Shown here in pieces: positions 16,877 through 23,256 of a stretch of 23,985 nucleotides of DNA. The position numbers were made by a program, and so were the translations under genes. The DNA lies in NCBI GenBank assembly GCA_002432545.1, contig DJFR01000022.1, positions 49,105 to 73,089 of the forward strand, given 5' to 3'. The first letter of the stretch is position 1, and the number at the start of each line of letters is the position of its first letter. The stretch comes from Flammeovirgaceae bacterium UBA5867. GTDB lineage: Bacteria; Bacteroidota; Bacteroidia; Cytophagales; Cyclobacteriaceae. The notes under the pieces are model-generated. The model did not search any database, was not told the origin of the DNA, and saw nothing but the letters and a program-made list of their open reading frames with translations.

Positions 16877-17824
16877 TTACAGCTGTGTCGGTGGGAGTTT
16901 ATACTCAAACACCATCTCACACTTCTTATCTTCATATCTGTGACTGATGATGGTAACGAGCCCTTCCCCATTGTAGCTATATACATCTGTATAGGTTCCT
17001 TTATCCGGGCATTCGTTGGCTGTAGTTTCAGCCTGTGTTTCGTAACGTATCAGCTTGCCGATTTGGTCGTATTCGTATTTGTTTTCAAAAGATATAGTGC
17101 TTTTATCTTGATAGCCTTTTTCGGTTAAAGGTTTCCATCCTTTGGCATATTGTATCTTGGTTGTAAGAAAGAGTTTGCCATCGATAATGGTTTGTGATTC
17201 ACCTGCAATGTCTTTATAGGTATAGATAACAACACGGGATGAAGTTGCCGGGCCATTCTCTCCGTAGTAATATTGTGATGCTACTTTCGTTATGCGTCCT
17301 GTGTTATCGTATTCATACTTCGTGAAGTCGCTCATGATGTCGGGCATTACCTGACCTTTTGTGTTTCGTTTTTTGGTTTTTATGAGCCTATCCTTCAGGT
17401 TGTAGAAATAGTCTGTAATCTCGGGTGGTGCGGGTTCCGTTGACTTTTGTTCTGTGCTGTCCAGATAGCTAAAGGTAAGCCTGAATACTTTTCCAGAGCC
17501 ATTTCGTTCGAACTCATACATGGAATGTGGCTGTCCGTTGGCGCTATAGTGTATGCGTGCTATAACTTGTCCTCTTTGATCGAACTTGAATTTAATTTCC
17601 TTATGACGTGTGTTCGATTGCTGCGCAGAATCCGACAGACTTGTATATACAGTAACTTCCGTTATCCCTTTCTTTTTTATAGCAAGACGGGGAAAAATAG
17701 TTTCATAGTCATCTCTGAATTTTAGCGATGAATAAGAGCAACATTCGGATGCGTTTTGTGCCAGTGTTGACTGAACGAGAAAAAGCAATACAATCAGAGA
17801 GAGCGGTAGGTGACTTGCGTTCAT
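16877..17824 (-). CDS. Exported YD/RHS-repeat-like protein
   Basis: A 315-residue protein. The signal peptide is MNASHLPLSLIVLLFLVQST, cleaved near LAQ. The mature chain carries repeated strand-turn units of the YD/RHS kind, for example KYEYDNTGRITKVASQYY, NKYEYDQIGKLIRYETQ and DVYSYNGEGLVTIISHRYED, with degenerate ones nearer the N-terminus (IKFKFDQRGQVIARIHY). In large RHS proteins such repeats form a shell around a toxin domain. This protein is short, has no DPxGL-type cleavage motif and no C-terminal toxin-like extension, so it is better seen as a stand-alone exported repeat protein of the type common in Bacteroidota. It precedes the two small orphans by 18 bases and probably shares a transcript with them. 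Confidence 0.7.
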   Translation of the reverse strand: MNASHLPLSLIVLLFLVQSTLAQNASECCSYSSLKFRDDYETIFPRLAIKKKGITEVTVYTSLSDSAQQSNTRHKEIKFKFDQRGQVIARIHYSANGQPHSMYEFERNGSGKVFRLTFSYLDSTEQKSTEPAPPEITDYFYNLKDRLIKTKKRNTKGQVMPDIMSDFTKYEYDNTGRITKVASQYYYGENGPATSSRVVIYTYKDIAGESQTIIDGKLFLTTKIQYAKGWKPLTEKGYQDKSTISFENKYEYDQIGKLIRYETQAETTANECPDKGTYTDVYSYNGEGLVTIISHRYEDKKCEMVFEYKLPPTQL

Positions 17825-17872
17825 GAAATAGACTAAGAGAATATTTATAGGGTTAAATTGTTTGATAACGGT

Positions 17873-18607
17873 TTAAATCCTTAAAAGTTTGGGTTCTACG
17901 GTATTGCAAAAATGTTTAAAGGATGTCACGTTTCCAAGATGTTGAGTTCTGGCAAAGCCACAATTTTCAAATATAGTCCGCAGGTAATCTATAAACGTGG
18001 TTTGATGAACTTCATTCAGGAAGTAGCCATCGATGCTGCGATGGGAAGTTATTTCGATCCCATAGGCAGGTCCGCCACTGATATTGTCTTTGTGAAGATA
18101 GTCTGCACTGAGTTCAAGATAAGGCTTATCATCGCGATCATTTATATCTTCAAGCCAGTACTCATCTGTTACCTGTTCGACCAGATCATCCAAAGGTATA
18201 ATTTGAATTGGATCTGAGCCTTCCCATAATATATTCTCGTTTGTGGTATAGTCCCAGGCAAAATTGCATGAGCCTACTTTTCTATAGAATAGCTGGAGCG
18301 AAAGCGGTACAAACCCGATAGGTTGAACAGCTTTCTCGAGTTGGGCAAAAAGTTTTGATGCGTTGCCAACCGGTTTATTTAAAGGAATCTCAAAGCTATA
18401 CTGAGTTTCCTTATTAAAGTTGTAATCTATGTTTAGAAGCTCGTGGTAAATTATTTCAAGATTGTAAACGGCACGGTCCATCGTTTCAGTTATGACTGCC
18501 TCTACATCCATATAGTGCTTTTCTGTAAAAGCAGCCTGACCTAAATTCGTGATATCAGAATATACCGTTACGGTTTCTCCGTTTTTATAACGCTCGATGA
18601 AATGCAT
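17873..18607 (-). CDS. Cytosolic protein of unknown function, possibly SUKH-like
   Basis: The start is set at the ATG at 18607 (MHFIERYKNGETV, 244 residues). An in-frame extension of 30 residues to 18697 is rich in Lys/Tyr and less convincing. There is no signal or membrane helix. The first 85 residues are helical. From about 85 to 125 the sequence QPIGFVPLSLQLFYRKVGSC followed by acidic strands resembles the SMI1/KNR4 (SUKH) pattern, where a proline and FY..vG segment precede a beta-sheet. The C-terminus has GPAYGIEI and FIDYLRTIFENCGF. SUKH proteins often act as immunity proteins against nuclease toxins. The match here is weak and by eye only, so the function stays open. It lies 48 bases upstream of the YD-like gene on the same strand. 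Confidence 0.6.
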   Translation of the reverse strand: MHFIERYKNGETVTVYSDITNLGQAAFTEKHYMDVEAVITETMDRAVYNLEIIYHELLNIDYNFNKETQYSFEIPLNKPVGNASKLFAQLEKAVQPIGFVPLSLQLFYRKVGSCNFAWDYTTNENILWEGSDPIQIIPLDDLVEQVTDEYWLEDINDRDDKPYLELSADYLHKDNISGGPAYGIEITSHRSIDGYFLNEVHQTTFIDYLRTIFENCGFARTQHLGNVTSFKHFCNTVEPKLLRI

Positions 18608-18962
18608 AGTTCGTTTGACTAAGGGTAAGGAGTAAATAAAACGATAATTTTTCTTTTTGTGTATAGCAGGCTGATTATAAATGTCATATATGCCCAATCG
18701 TTAAGCAGCGACTCGCACGAATGGGGGAGTGACAAGATATACTCCGAAAAAGTATTTTTCAACTGCCTTCGTGTTTCATAACATCCGTTTACCGATCAAC
18801 ACATCCGTAAAACCACGGAGGTGTTTATTTGTGACAAGACAGACAATACTATATATTTTCTCAAAAGACAAAGTAAATCTTACAATCATATTGTTAGCAA
18901 TGTTAGTATCAATGCCGGTTGATGTTGACTTTAGATTTTTGCGCCTGTTAAAGACAAACAAC
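18608..18962. other. Divergent intergenic region without a confident gene
   Basis: This 355-base stretch separates the SUKH-like gene (minus) from the first STAS-like gene (plus) and should hold both promoters. A plus-strand frame is open from 18729 into the STAS-like gene, but its first 78 codons have no family features, and the paralogue downstream begins at the position matching 18963, so I do not count it as coding. A TAGATTTTTG near 18931-18940, 23 bases before the ATG, resembles the -7 box with two extra T. The motif TTTACCGAT, seen upstream of genes near 22180 and 23735, also occurs at 18788-18796. Confidence 0.4.
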
Positions 18963-19355
18963 ATGCAACCATACTTCGATAGAGATTATGCAACTATAAC
19001 TTTTGATGCAAACAGCAATTCACTTATAGGCTCCTGGAAGATGCCTCCGTTATCACATGAGTTTAGAACGTACATGGAAGCTTTACTTTCTGCTATGGAG
19101 CATTTTAAAACCGGCAGGGTGGTGGCAAATACAACAAAGATGGGCACGCTGCATCCTGACGATCAGGAGTGGGCATCTATAGAATGGACTAATAGAGCTG
19201 TTGCTCACGGGTATTCACATGCTGCTATTTTGTTACCGGGTGATGTCTATTCTCAAATGGCAGTTGAAGATACCATGAATGCTGCGGTAGGCGTCTTGAC
19301 TTTCTCGTATTTTGAAAATATAGAAAGCGCTTTGCAGTGGATAAAGTCCGTCTGA
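18963..19355 (+). CDS. STAS/SpoIIAA-like protein, first of a tandem pair
   Basis: A 130-residue cytosolic protein. The start is set at the ATG at 18963 (MQPYFDRDYATITF), because the same residue opens the homologous neighbour at 19414 (MKIYFESDYFVVKY). Both share the layout: N-terminal beta strand, W-x-x-P, a helix with EFR, the segment VVANTTKMGTLHPDDQEW, a following helix, AILLPGDVYSQM, and the C-terminal IESALQWIKSV. Identical positions with the neighbour occur all along the chain. The pattern (strand, helix, D-x-T-like segment, E/D-A-L-x-W at the end) fits STAS/SpoIIAA-like proteins, which are small cytosolic folds used in signalling and regulation. No partner kinase or phosphatase is present nearby. 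Function unknown. Confidence 0.7.
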   Translation: MQPYFDRDYATITFDANSNSLIGSWKMPPLSHEFRTYMEALLSAMEHFKTGRVVANTTKMGTLHPDDQEWASIEWTNRAVAHGYSHAAILLPGDVYSQMAVEDTMNAAVGVLTFSYFENIESALQWIKSV

Positions 19356-19413
19356 AGCTCGTCAACTTTTAATCAGTTGATGGCAAATAATCGGTTAAAT
19401 AATAGAATGACGA

Positions 19414-19809
19414 ATGAAGATATATTTTGAGAGTGATTATTTTGTTGTGAAGTATAGCGAGGCTATACATGCCGTGGTGAATAAGTGGATAACAACTCCT
19501 ACATCTGTTGAATTCCGGGAAGGCATGGAAATTTTACTACAGGCAATGATACACTATAACGCCAGTAAAGTTGTTTCAGATACTACTTATATGGGCGCTC
19601 TTCTGCCGGAAGATCAGGAATGGGCAGCTTCACACTGGTATATGCGAGCGGTTATGGCCGGCTTTTCACACAATGCTATAATAATACCTGCTGATATTTT
19701 TACGGAGATGTCAGTGCATGGTACGCTGGATTCTATAGAGGATAGCGTAACGACCACCCGTTATTTCGATACTATAGAAGATGCTTTGGTGTGGGTAAAA
19801 AATGTTTAA
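19414..19809 (+). CDS. STAS/SpoIIAA-like protein, second of a tandem pair
   Basis: A 131-residue paralogue of the gene 58 bases upstream. Shared blocks include YFESDYFVVKY, SVEFREGMEILLQAMIHYNA, VVSDTTYMGALLPEDQEWAA, AIIIPADIFTEMSV and YFDTIEDALVWVKNV. It keeps the aspartate in SDT at the position where the first copy has ANT, which could matter for phosphorylation or partner binding if the STAS-like assignment is right. The pair almost surely arose by tandem duplication and then diverged to roughly half identity. Its TAA stop forms the first three bases of repeat R1 copy b, which ends in a terminator-like hairpin. Confidence 0.7.
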   Translation: MKIYFESDYFVVKYSEAIHAVVNKWITTPTSVEFREGMEILLQAMIHYNASKVVSDTTYMGALLPEDQEWAASHWYMRAVMAGFSHNAIIIPADIFTEMSVHGTLDSIEDSVTTTRYFDTIEDALVWVKNV

Positions 19810-19836
19810 CTGGCGCAAGTCTGGCGACTTGTGCCA
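19807..19836. repeat. Palindromic repeat R1, copy b
   Basis: Begins at the TAA stop of the second STAS-like gene with TAACTGGCGCAAGTCT, 16 bases identical to copy a at 16035. The arms TGGCGCAAGTC (19811-19821) and GACTTGTGCCA (19826-19836) pair as 11 bp with one G-T, around TGGC. A second hairpin follows 7 bases later, as in copy a, though with a different arm sequence (GGACAGTC instead of CAGCAGTCT). Confidence 0.7.
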
Positions 19837-19842
19837 CACATG

Positions 19843-19874
19843 AGGACAGTCTTACGACTGTCCTATATTTTTTG
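19843..19874 (+). terminator. Terminator-like hairpin after the STAS-like pair
   Basis: Arms AGGACAGTC (19843-19851) and GACTGTCCT (19856-19864) give a perfect 9-bp stem around TTAC. It is followed by ATATTTTTTTG, a good T-run for the plus strand. It closes the STAS-like unit and separates it from the converging hxlR-type gene, which ends at 19892. It also forms the second hairpin of R1 copy b. Confidence 0.65.
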
Positions 19875-19891
19875 TTATTGCTAGTATATAA

Positions 19892-20230
19892 TTACCTGCC
19901 CATTATTTTTTTTCGATGCGCAAGTCCCCAATAATGTAATTCTTCCATAACTTTTTCCAGCGACATACCATGCTGTGTAATGGAGTACTCTACTGCAGGA
20001 GGAAATGTATCATATACCTCTCTTTTGATCAGCTCATTTATCTCCAGATTTTTCAGTTCTTTCGATAGAATTTTATCGGTGATGCCATTAACCTCTTTTG
20101 AAATTTGTTTGAATCGCTTCGGCCCCGATGAAAGCGAAAATAATATAAGCAGCTTCCACTTCCCATCCAGCGCTTCCAATGCATCCCGTATGGAAAGCAT
20201 ATTTTTAGGACATCCACCTGTCGTTAACAT
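19892..20230 (-). CDS. HxlR family transcriptional regulator
   Basis: A 112-residue winged-helix protein of full HxlR length. The signature is complete: CPKNMLSIRDALEALDGKWKLLIL at 7-30, RFKQISKEVNGITDKILSKELKNLE (recognition region), NELIKREVYDTFPPAVEYSI, and the C-terminal dimer helix with MEELHYWG. The Cys at position 7 sits where YodB- and HypR-type members carry a redox- or electrophile-sensing thiol. It is transcribed away from a DoxX-family gene, with a perfect inverted repeat between them. This is the classic layout for a regulator that controls its neighbour and itself. A likely role is repression of the DoxX gene until quinone-, aldehyde- or oxidant-type stress changes the Cys; that signal is inferred. 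Confidence 0.92.
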   Translation of the reverse strand: MLTTGGCPKNMLSIRDALEALDGKWKLLILFSLSSGPKRFKQISKEVNGITDKILSKELKNLEINELIKREVYDTFPPAVEYSITQHGMSLEKVMEELHYWGLAHRKKIMGR

Positions 20231-20257
20231 CTTCTTGTATAGTTAAATTCTTCCATT

Positions 20258-20275
20258 ACTATCCTTCAGGATAGT
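20258..20275. promoter_or_regulatory. Probable HxlR operator
   Basis: A perfect inverted repeat, ACTATCC (20258-20264) and GGATAGT (20269-20275) around TTCA, lies in the gap between the divergent hxlR-type and DoxX genes. It is 27 bases upstream of the start of the -7 box of the DoxX gene, so it covers or abuts the expected -33 region. It is 28 bases upstream of the regulator start. The 7-4-7 geometry with an ACTAT outer arm fits sites bound by HxlR-type dimers. Confidence 0.7.
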
Positions 20276-20302
20276 GCTATTCATCGCAATAGTAAATATA
20301 GA

Positions 20303-20310
20303 TAGGTTTG
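20303..20310 (+). promoter_or_regulatory. -7 promoter box of the DoxX gene
   Basis: TAGGTTTG matches the Bacteroidota -7 consensus TAnnTTTG exactly. It is followed by about 29 bases to the ATG at 20340. A clear TTG -33 element is not present at the normal distance; the operator inverted repeat occupies the region immediately upstream, which could explain dependence on the regulator. Confidence 0.55.
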
Positions 20311-20339
20311 CCTCATCAAATGAAGAAAAATATAGCGAG

Positions 20340-20750
20340 ATGACAAGTCAACCAAAAAAATCGAGAGCTCTTAATATTATGCTTTGGCTCATGCAGATTC
20401 TTTTAGCCGTTATGCTGCTCTGGGCAGGCTTTACAAAATTGTTTGAACCAATCGAAAAGCTATCCGCTATGTGGCCGTGGACAGGGCAGGTGCCAGTTAC
20501 ATTTGTAAAATTTACCGGTATAGTAGATGTGCTTGGTGCTACGGGATTAATATTACCTTCGCTACTTCGCATTAAGCCGAAACTTACACCAGTAGCCGCT
20601 ATAGCACTTTGTGTATTGATGGTATGCGCGATTGTTTTCCATGTCTCCAGAGGAGAGGCATCGCATATTGGGATAAATATAGTTTTTATAGGTATAGCAG
20701 CGTTTGTTGCTTGGGGAAGGTCTAGGAAGGCAGCTATAGCACCTCGATAA
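20340..20750 (+). CDS. DoxX family membrane protein
   Basis: The start is set at the ATG at 20340 (MTSQPKKSRALNIMLWLMQI, 136 residues), because the frame upstream to 20274 would run through the promoter. There are four hydrophobic helices: about 12-32 (MLWLMQILLAVMLLWAGFTK), 53-75 (FVKFTGIVDVLGATGLILP), 80-102 (LTPVAAIALCVLMVCAIVFH) and 108-128 (IGINIVFIGIAAFVAWG). The first helix ends with the W-A-G-F-T-K-L motif, and the second has G-x-x-x-x-L-G-A, both typical of DoxX/DoxX-like proteins. These are inner-membrane proteins linked to quinone and sulfur redox chemistry and stress tolerance, and genes for them are often controlled by HxlR-type regulators, as the divergent regulator and operator suggest here. 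The exact reaction is not known. Confidence 0.85.
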   Translation: MTSQPKKSRALNIMLWLMQILLAVMLLWAGFTKLFEPIEKLSAMWPWTGQVPVTFVKFTGIVDVLGATGLILPSLLRIKPKLTPVAAIALCVLMVCAIVFHVSRGEASHIGINIVFIGIAAFVAWGRSRKAAIAPR

Positions 20751-20760
20751 AGGCGAGAAA

Positions 20761-20979
20761 TCATTTTCCTTTGTCGATTTTCTCAATAGTCCTTTCAATT
20801 AATTTCATTTCCCCATCAATAAGCTTTTTGCGAGTTGTTATCCGTTGATCCGGATTATTTGTGTCGTCTGCTATCTCTATTTCCTCAACTAAAGTTATCT
20901 GTTCATTTATATATTTGTAAGTGCTCACCCGTGGTTGCAGCAGCCCGAGCGCCACGATGATGTAATGCAAAGTTTTCAA
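20761..20979 (-). CDS. Small protein of unknown function (TTG start uncertain)
   Basis: The frame has a stop at 20761 and is open from 21009, with no ATG; the best start is a TTG at 20979 giving 72 residues. It reads KTLHYIIVALGLLQPRVSTY, with a short hydrophobic stretch, followed by a charged region ITLVEEIEIADDTNNPDQRI and a basic tail KLIERTIEKIDKGK. The charge pattern looks coding. It lies in the same frame as, and right after, the stop of the SRPBCC gene, so it might be an independent small gene, a fragment, or a former C-terminal extension of the SRPBCC gene split by a stop. It converges on the DoxX gene (10 bases apart). I do not recognise a family. Confidence 0.4.
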   Translation of the reverse strand: MKTLHYIIVALGLLQPRVSTYKYINEQITLVEEIEIADDTNNPDQRITTRKKLIDGEMKLIERTIEKIDKGK

Positions 20980-21009
20980 TGACTTACCGTCCTGCTCCGG
21001 ACTGGTCGT

Positions 21010-21471
21010 TTAGGAATTGATATCTGCCTCTACAACCGATTTGATAAACTGGTTTCGGGTTACAAGAAACGAAGTCATGTAGCGCTTTAGAATTAATGCA
21101 TTGAAAATTTTGCCAGCTATACTATACGGAACTTCGTATTGGAATCTGTCAGTCATTATAGTCTTGCCATTTTTCTCTTCGAAGTGATGTTCATGCCGCG
21201 TACTCTTAAAGGCACCCTTCAGCATTTTGTCTTCAAAGAAATAAGGGCGGTTTAACTTTGTTATTTCAACTGACAATTGTTGTCTTATTCCGAAATGTGT
21301 TGCCTCCCAGGTTATAGTGTCACCTAACTCGCAAAGTCCGCTTGTGCGGCCTGCTATAGCTTTTTCATTTGTTTGTTTTGTTGAGCGTTTATGGATATCA
21401 ATATCGCGCGCTGCATCGAAACATTTTTGGATATCGGCTTTTAATTCGGTTACCAGATATATTGTTGTCAT
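21010..21471 (-). CDS. SRPBCC (START-like) superfamily protein
   Basis: A 153-residue protein of the size usual for the START/polyketide-cyclase-like fold. It begins TTIYLVTELKADIQKCFDAA, where the strand then A-x-I-x-x-C-F-D-x-A motif marks the first beta strand and helix of SRPBCC domains. It continues with GLCELGDTITWEATHFGIRQ, a run of strands (LSVEITKLNRPYFFEDKML, TIMTDRFQYEVPYSIAGKIF) and the long C-terminal helix (RYMTSFLVTRNQFIKSVVE) that closes the hydrophobic pocket. Members bind lipids or other hydrophobic ligands; here the ligand is unknown. No signal peptide, so cytosolic. It follows the MORN_2 gene by 9 bases on the same strand and may be co-transcribed with it. Confidence 0.85.
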   Translation of the reverse strand: MTTIYLVTELKADIQKCFDAARDIDIHKRSTKQTNEKAIAGRTSGLCELGDTITWEATHFGIRQQLSVEITKLNRPYFFEDKMLKGAFKSTRHEHHFEEKNGKTIMTDRFQYEVPYSIAGKIFNALILKRYMTSFLVTRNQFIKSVVEADINS

Positions 21472-21480
21472 CTAACGGTA

Positions 21481-22116
21481 TTATCGTATTACTTGACCGT
21501 TTTTATAGTTCTCTATCGCATATATAGTTCCGTCTTTATTGTACCAAACATGCTCGCCTTCTTCCTTTCCGTCTTTAAACATTCCCTTGCTTTCAATTTG
21601 CTCGTTCGGATAGTAAAAGATAAACATACCATTCCTTATGCCATTTTTAAACTCACCTTTTAATTTTAGCATACCGGTTGCAATAGCTCTCCACTCCCAA
21701 GGTCCTTCTGTAGTCCCATTTTTAAAAGTTCCAATAACAAATTCATCCTTATCATATTGCCATGCCTTAAAACCCCCGGTTCGTATATCAGAAGAAAAAC
21801 TCTCTTCTCTAATTACCCTACCCAAAGAATCCCACATTATCCACTTACCCTCTTTCTTGCCATTGTAATGATTGCCTTCATAGTATTTTCGTCCATTCTT
21901 ATACCAATTGATCCAATGCCCTTCAGGGAGTCCATTTTTGTAGATTCCTTCAGACTGTTTCTGATTGGTTAAATAGAAGAGCGTCCAATGTCCTTCTTTT
22001 TTGCCCTCCCTATAATGACCCAATCCTTTGAGCCCTTCCAGGTAGGTTGTATCTATTTGTGCAAAAGACATTGTACAGTAGACGCTTAGTAATGTTGCAA
22101 GGATGAATCTTCTCAT
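21481..22116 (-). CDS. Exported MORN_2 repeat protein
   Basis: The start is set at the ATG at 22116 (MRRFILATLLSVYCTMSFAQ, 211 residues), which begins a clean signal peptide; the in-frame ATG at 22143 lies in the repeat upstream and lacks one. The mature part is about eight tandem MORN-like units of the type YxNGxxEGxWxxWYxNGxxxxxG: GHYREGKKEGHWTLFY, GIYKNGLPEGHWINWYKNG, GNHYNGKKEGKWIMWD, GTFKNGTTEGPWEW, GEFKNGIRNGMFIFYYPN, GMFKDGKEEGEHVWYNKDG. This fits the MORN_2 (PF07661) family, often named YwqK-family antitoxin, but that name does not prove antitoxin function. An export signal points to the periplasm or surface. The repeat R2 copy a lies immediately upstream. Confidence 0.8.
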   Translation of the reverse strand: MRRFILATLLSVYCTMSFAQIDTTYLEGLKGLGHYREGKKEGHWTLFYLTNQKQSEGIYKNGLPEGHWINWYKNGRKYYEGNHYNGKKEGKWIMWDSLGRVIREESFSSDIRTGGFKAWQYDKDEFVIGTFKNGTTEGPWEWRAIATGMLKLKGEFKNGIRNGMFIFYYPNEQIESKGMFKDGKEEGEHVWYNKDGTIYAIENYKNGQVIR

Positions 22117-22131
22117 AAGCTCAATGATGCC

Positions 22132-22163
22132 CATCAGAATCACCGGCCTCCGGGACTCTGATG
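22132..22163. repeat. Palindromic repeat R2, copy a
   Basis: Outer arms CATCAGAATC (22132-22141) and GACTCTGATG (22154-22163) pair with one mismatch. Inner arms are CCGG and CCGG around a three-base loop, with a bulged A on the left. The same 32-base element with two changes occurs at 23774. It sits 15 bases upstream of the MORN_2 start. On its other side lies a conserved flank with a promoter-like motif. Confidence 0.7.
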
Positions 22164-22191
22164 TTTTAGTAAAAAGATCGGTAAATTTATA
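22164..22191 (-). promoter_or_regulatory. Promoter-like flank of R2 copy a (TAnnTTTACCGAT)
   Basis: Read on the minus strand this flank contains TATAAATTTACCGATC, close to the -7 form TAnnTTTG with A in the last position, followed by CCGAT. The same motif borders R2 copy b (TATAGTTTTACCGATG) and stands alone before the lipoprotein gene (TTTAGATTTACCGATC). Here it overlaps the TAA stop of the upstream gene and would start a transcript with the R2 hairpin in its leader before the MORN_2 gene. Confidence 0.35.
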
Positions 22192-23074
22192 CTTTCAGTA
22201 ATGTCAATTTTGTTTTTTGATTTGCTGTTATTACACCTGAAGATACAAGCGTCATCAAACCATCGTAAGAAATCCATCGTCCTTTTTCAATGGAGAATTC
22301 TGCAATTGCCTGATGCATAAACATCATAGTCGTTTCTATTTTTTCTCCTTGATTATTTGATCGTGCAGGTGCGTAAAATACTCCCTTTACATATTCTACA
22401 ATGTTATATTTAACAACAGCTATATTTTCATTATTCACTTTTTTAATATCAATCAACTTCACTTCGTTGACTTTATATGAGCTGTCGCAGTTAAAATTCT
22501 GATCGTTGGAAATCAGATTTATGTCAAGCTCCCAAGTGTCGCCTATTTTTACAGGCTTTGTAGGTAGCTCGAAGAACACGGAAATTAAATTCTTCTGATT
22601 ACTCTTTACCCAAAAGCTGTGGATGCCTCCTTTTTGATAGACCGAGCCGCGCAGAACAACGCCTTGGTTCATGGTTTGCAATCTCGTTATCATCTCTTTC
22701 TTTACCTCATCGAGAGTGTCCAGAGAGAGTTGTGTGTTTTTGTTTAAGTTCGCTACTACTGCAATGTCGATAATACCCGATCCTTTATTTGATAACGTAG
22801 TTACAAGATCAACACTGTTGAGAGACTCATTTATCTTTTTAAATATAGACTTAACTTGGGCTAGACCGACTTTAGTACTGTCTGAAAATAATTTATTAAG
22901 TGAGCCTAAATTTAAATTAATAGACGAGGTGTCAATGTTAGTCATCATCGTTAAATAAGACAGCTTTTCCTGCTTTCCGATTTTCCAATCCAGATCTACC
23001 GTTTGTTTCTTTTGAGAAAAGGCATTTGATGTTAGGAGGACTAGTGTTATTGCTAGTAATTTATTAGGTGACAT
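22187..23074 (-). CDS. Exported protein of unknown function (DUF6263-like)
   Basis: The start is set at the ATG at 23074 (MSPNKLLAITLVLLTSNAFS, 295 residues), a clean signal peptide cleaved near FSQ; the frame runs upstream to 23143 without one. The mature part begins KKQTVDLDWKIGKQEKLSYL and continues with beta-rich, Asn/Lys-rich sequence, then PVKIGDTWELDINLISNDQN and SYKVNEVKLIDIKKVNNENI. This strand-rich build with a GDTWE motif recalls Bacteroidota DUF6263 proteins, but the match is by eye and weak. No lipobox, so a soluble periplasmic protein is likely. Function unknown. It lies in an AT-rich stretch of small genes, and its stop codon overlaps the promoter-like flank of R2 copy a. Confidence 0.65.
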   Translation of the reverse strand: MSPNKLLAITLVLLTSNAFSQKKQTVDLDWKIGKQEKLSYLTMMTNIDTSSINLNLGSLNKLFSDSTKVGLAQVKSIFKKINESLNSVDLVTTLSNKGSGIIDIAVVANLNKNTQLSLDTLDEVKKEMITRLQTMNQGVVLRGSVYQKGGIHSFWVKSNQKNLISVFFELPTKPVKIGDTWELDINLISNDQNFNCDSSYKVNEVKLIDIKKVNNENIAVVKYNIVEYVKGVFYAPARSNNQGEKIETTMMFMHQAIAEFSIEKGRWISYDGLMTLVSSGVITANQKTKLTLLKV

Positions 23075-23197
23075 TCTTATGAATTTTAATGTACTAATGA
23101 GTGATTTTAGAGCTTTTTTGTGAAGCTTATCAACAGGCATCAAGAGTTTCGGAGGTTAGGAACCTATGGATATTAATATTGCTTAGATATAGCATAA

Positions 23198-23256
23198 CGA
23201 CTCAACGTAACCATGACTTGTTTGCTTTTATCGCAAAGCAAGCCCCGTCAGAGTCG
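23198..23256 (-). terminator. Nested inverted-repeat structure after the lipoprotein gene
   Basis: Directly after the TAG stop (23257-23259), the minus strand folds into nested arms. The outer arms are CGACTC and GAGTCG (plus 23251-23256 and 23198-23203), and the inner arms are CTTGCTTTGC and GCAAACAAG with one mismatch. The core again has ACTC/GAGT. No T-run follows, so it could be a terminator-like or repeat-derived structure rather than a classic terminator. Confidence 0.35.

Noticed and set aside
16877..17824. YD-like protein as a polymorphic RHS toxin
   Set aside because: It is only 315 residues, has no DPxGL-type motif and no toxin-like C-terminal extension.
18788..18796. TTTACCGAT as a fourth promoter copy before the STAS-like pair
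   Set aside because: It lacks the TA at the proper place before TTTA and lies about 170 bases upstream of the ATG; a chance match is possible.
18729..18962. 78-residue extension of the first STAS-like gene
   Set aside because: The paralogue at 19414 starts at the residue matching 18963, and the extension has no family features.
5381..21360. Frequent CTATAG, GTATAC and TATATA words across the genes
   Set aside because: They are spread through coding regions and seem to be a genome-wide composition habit rather than a local signal.
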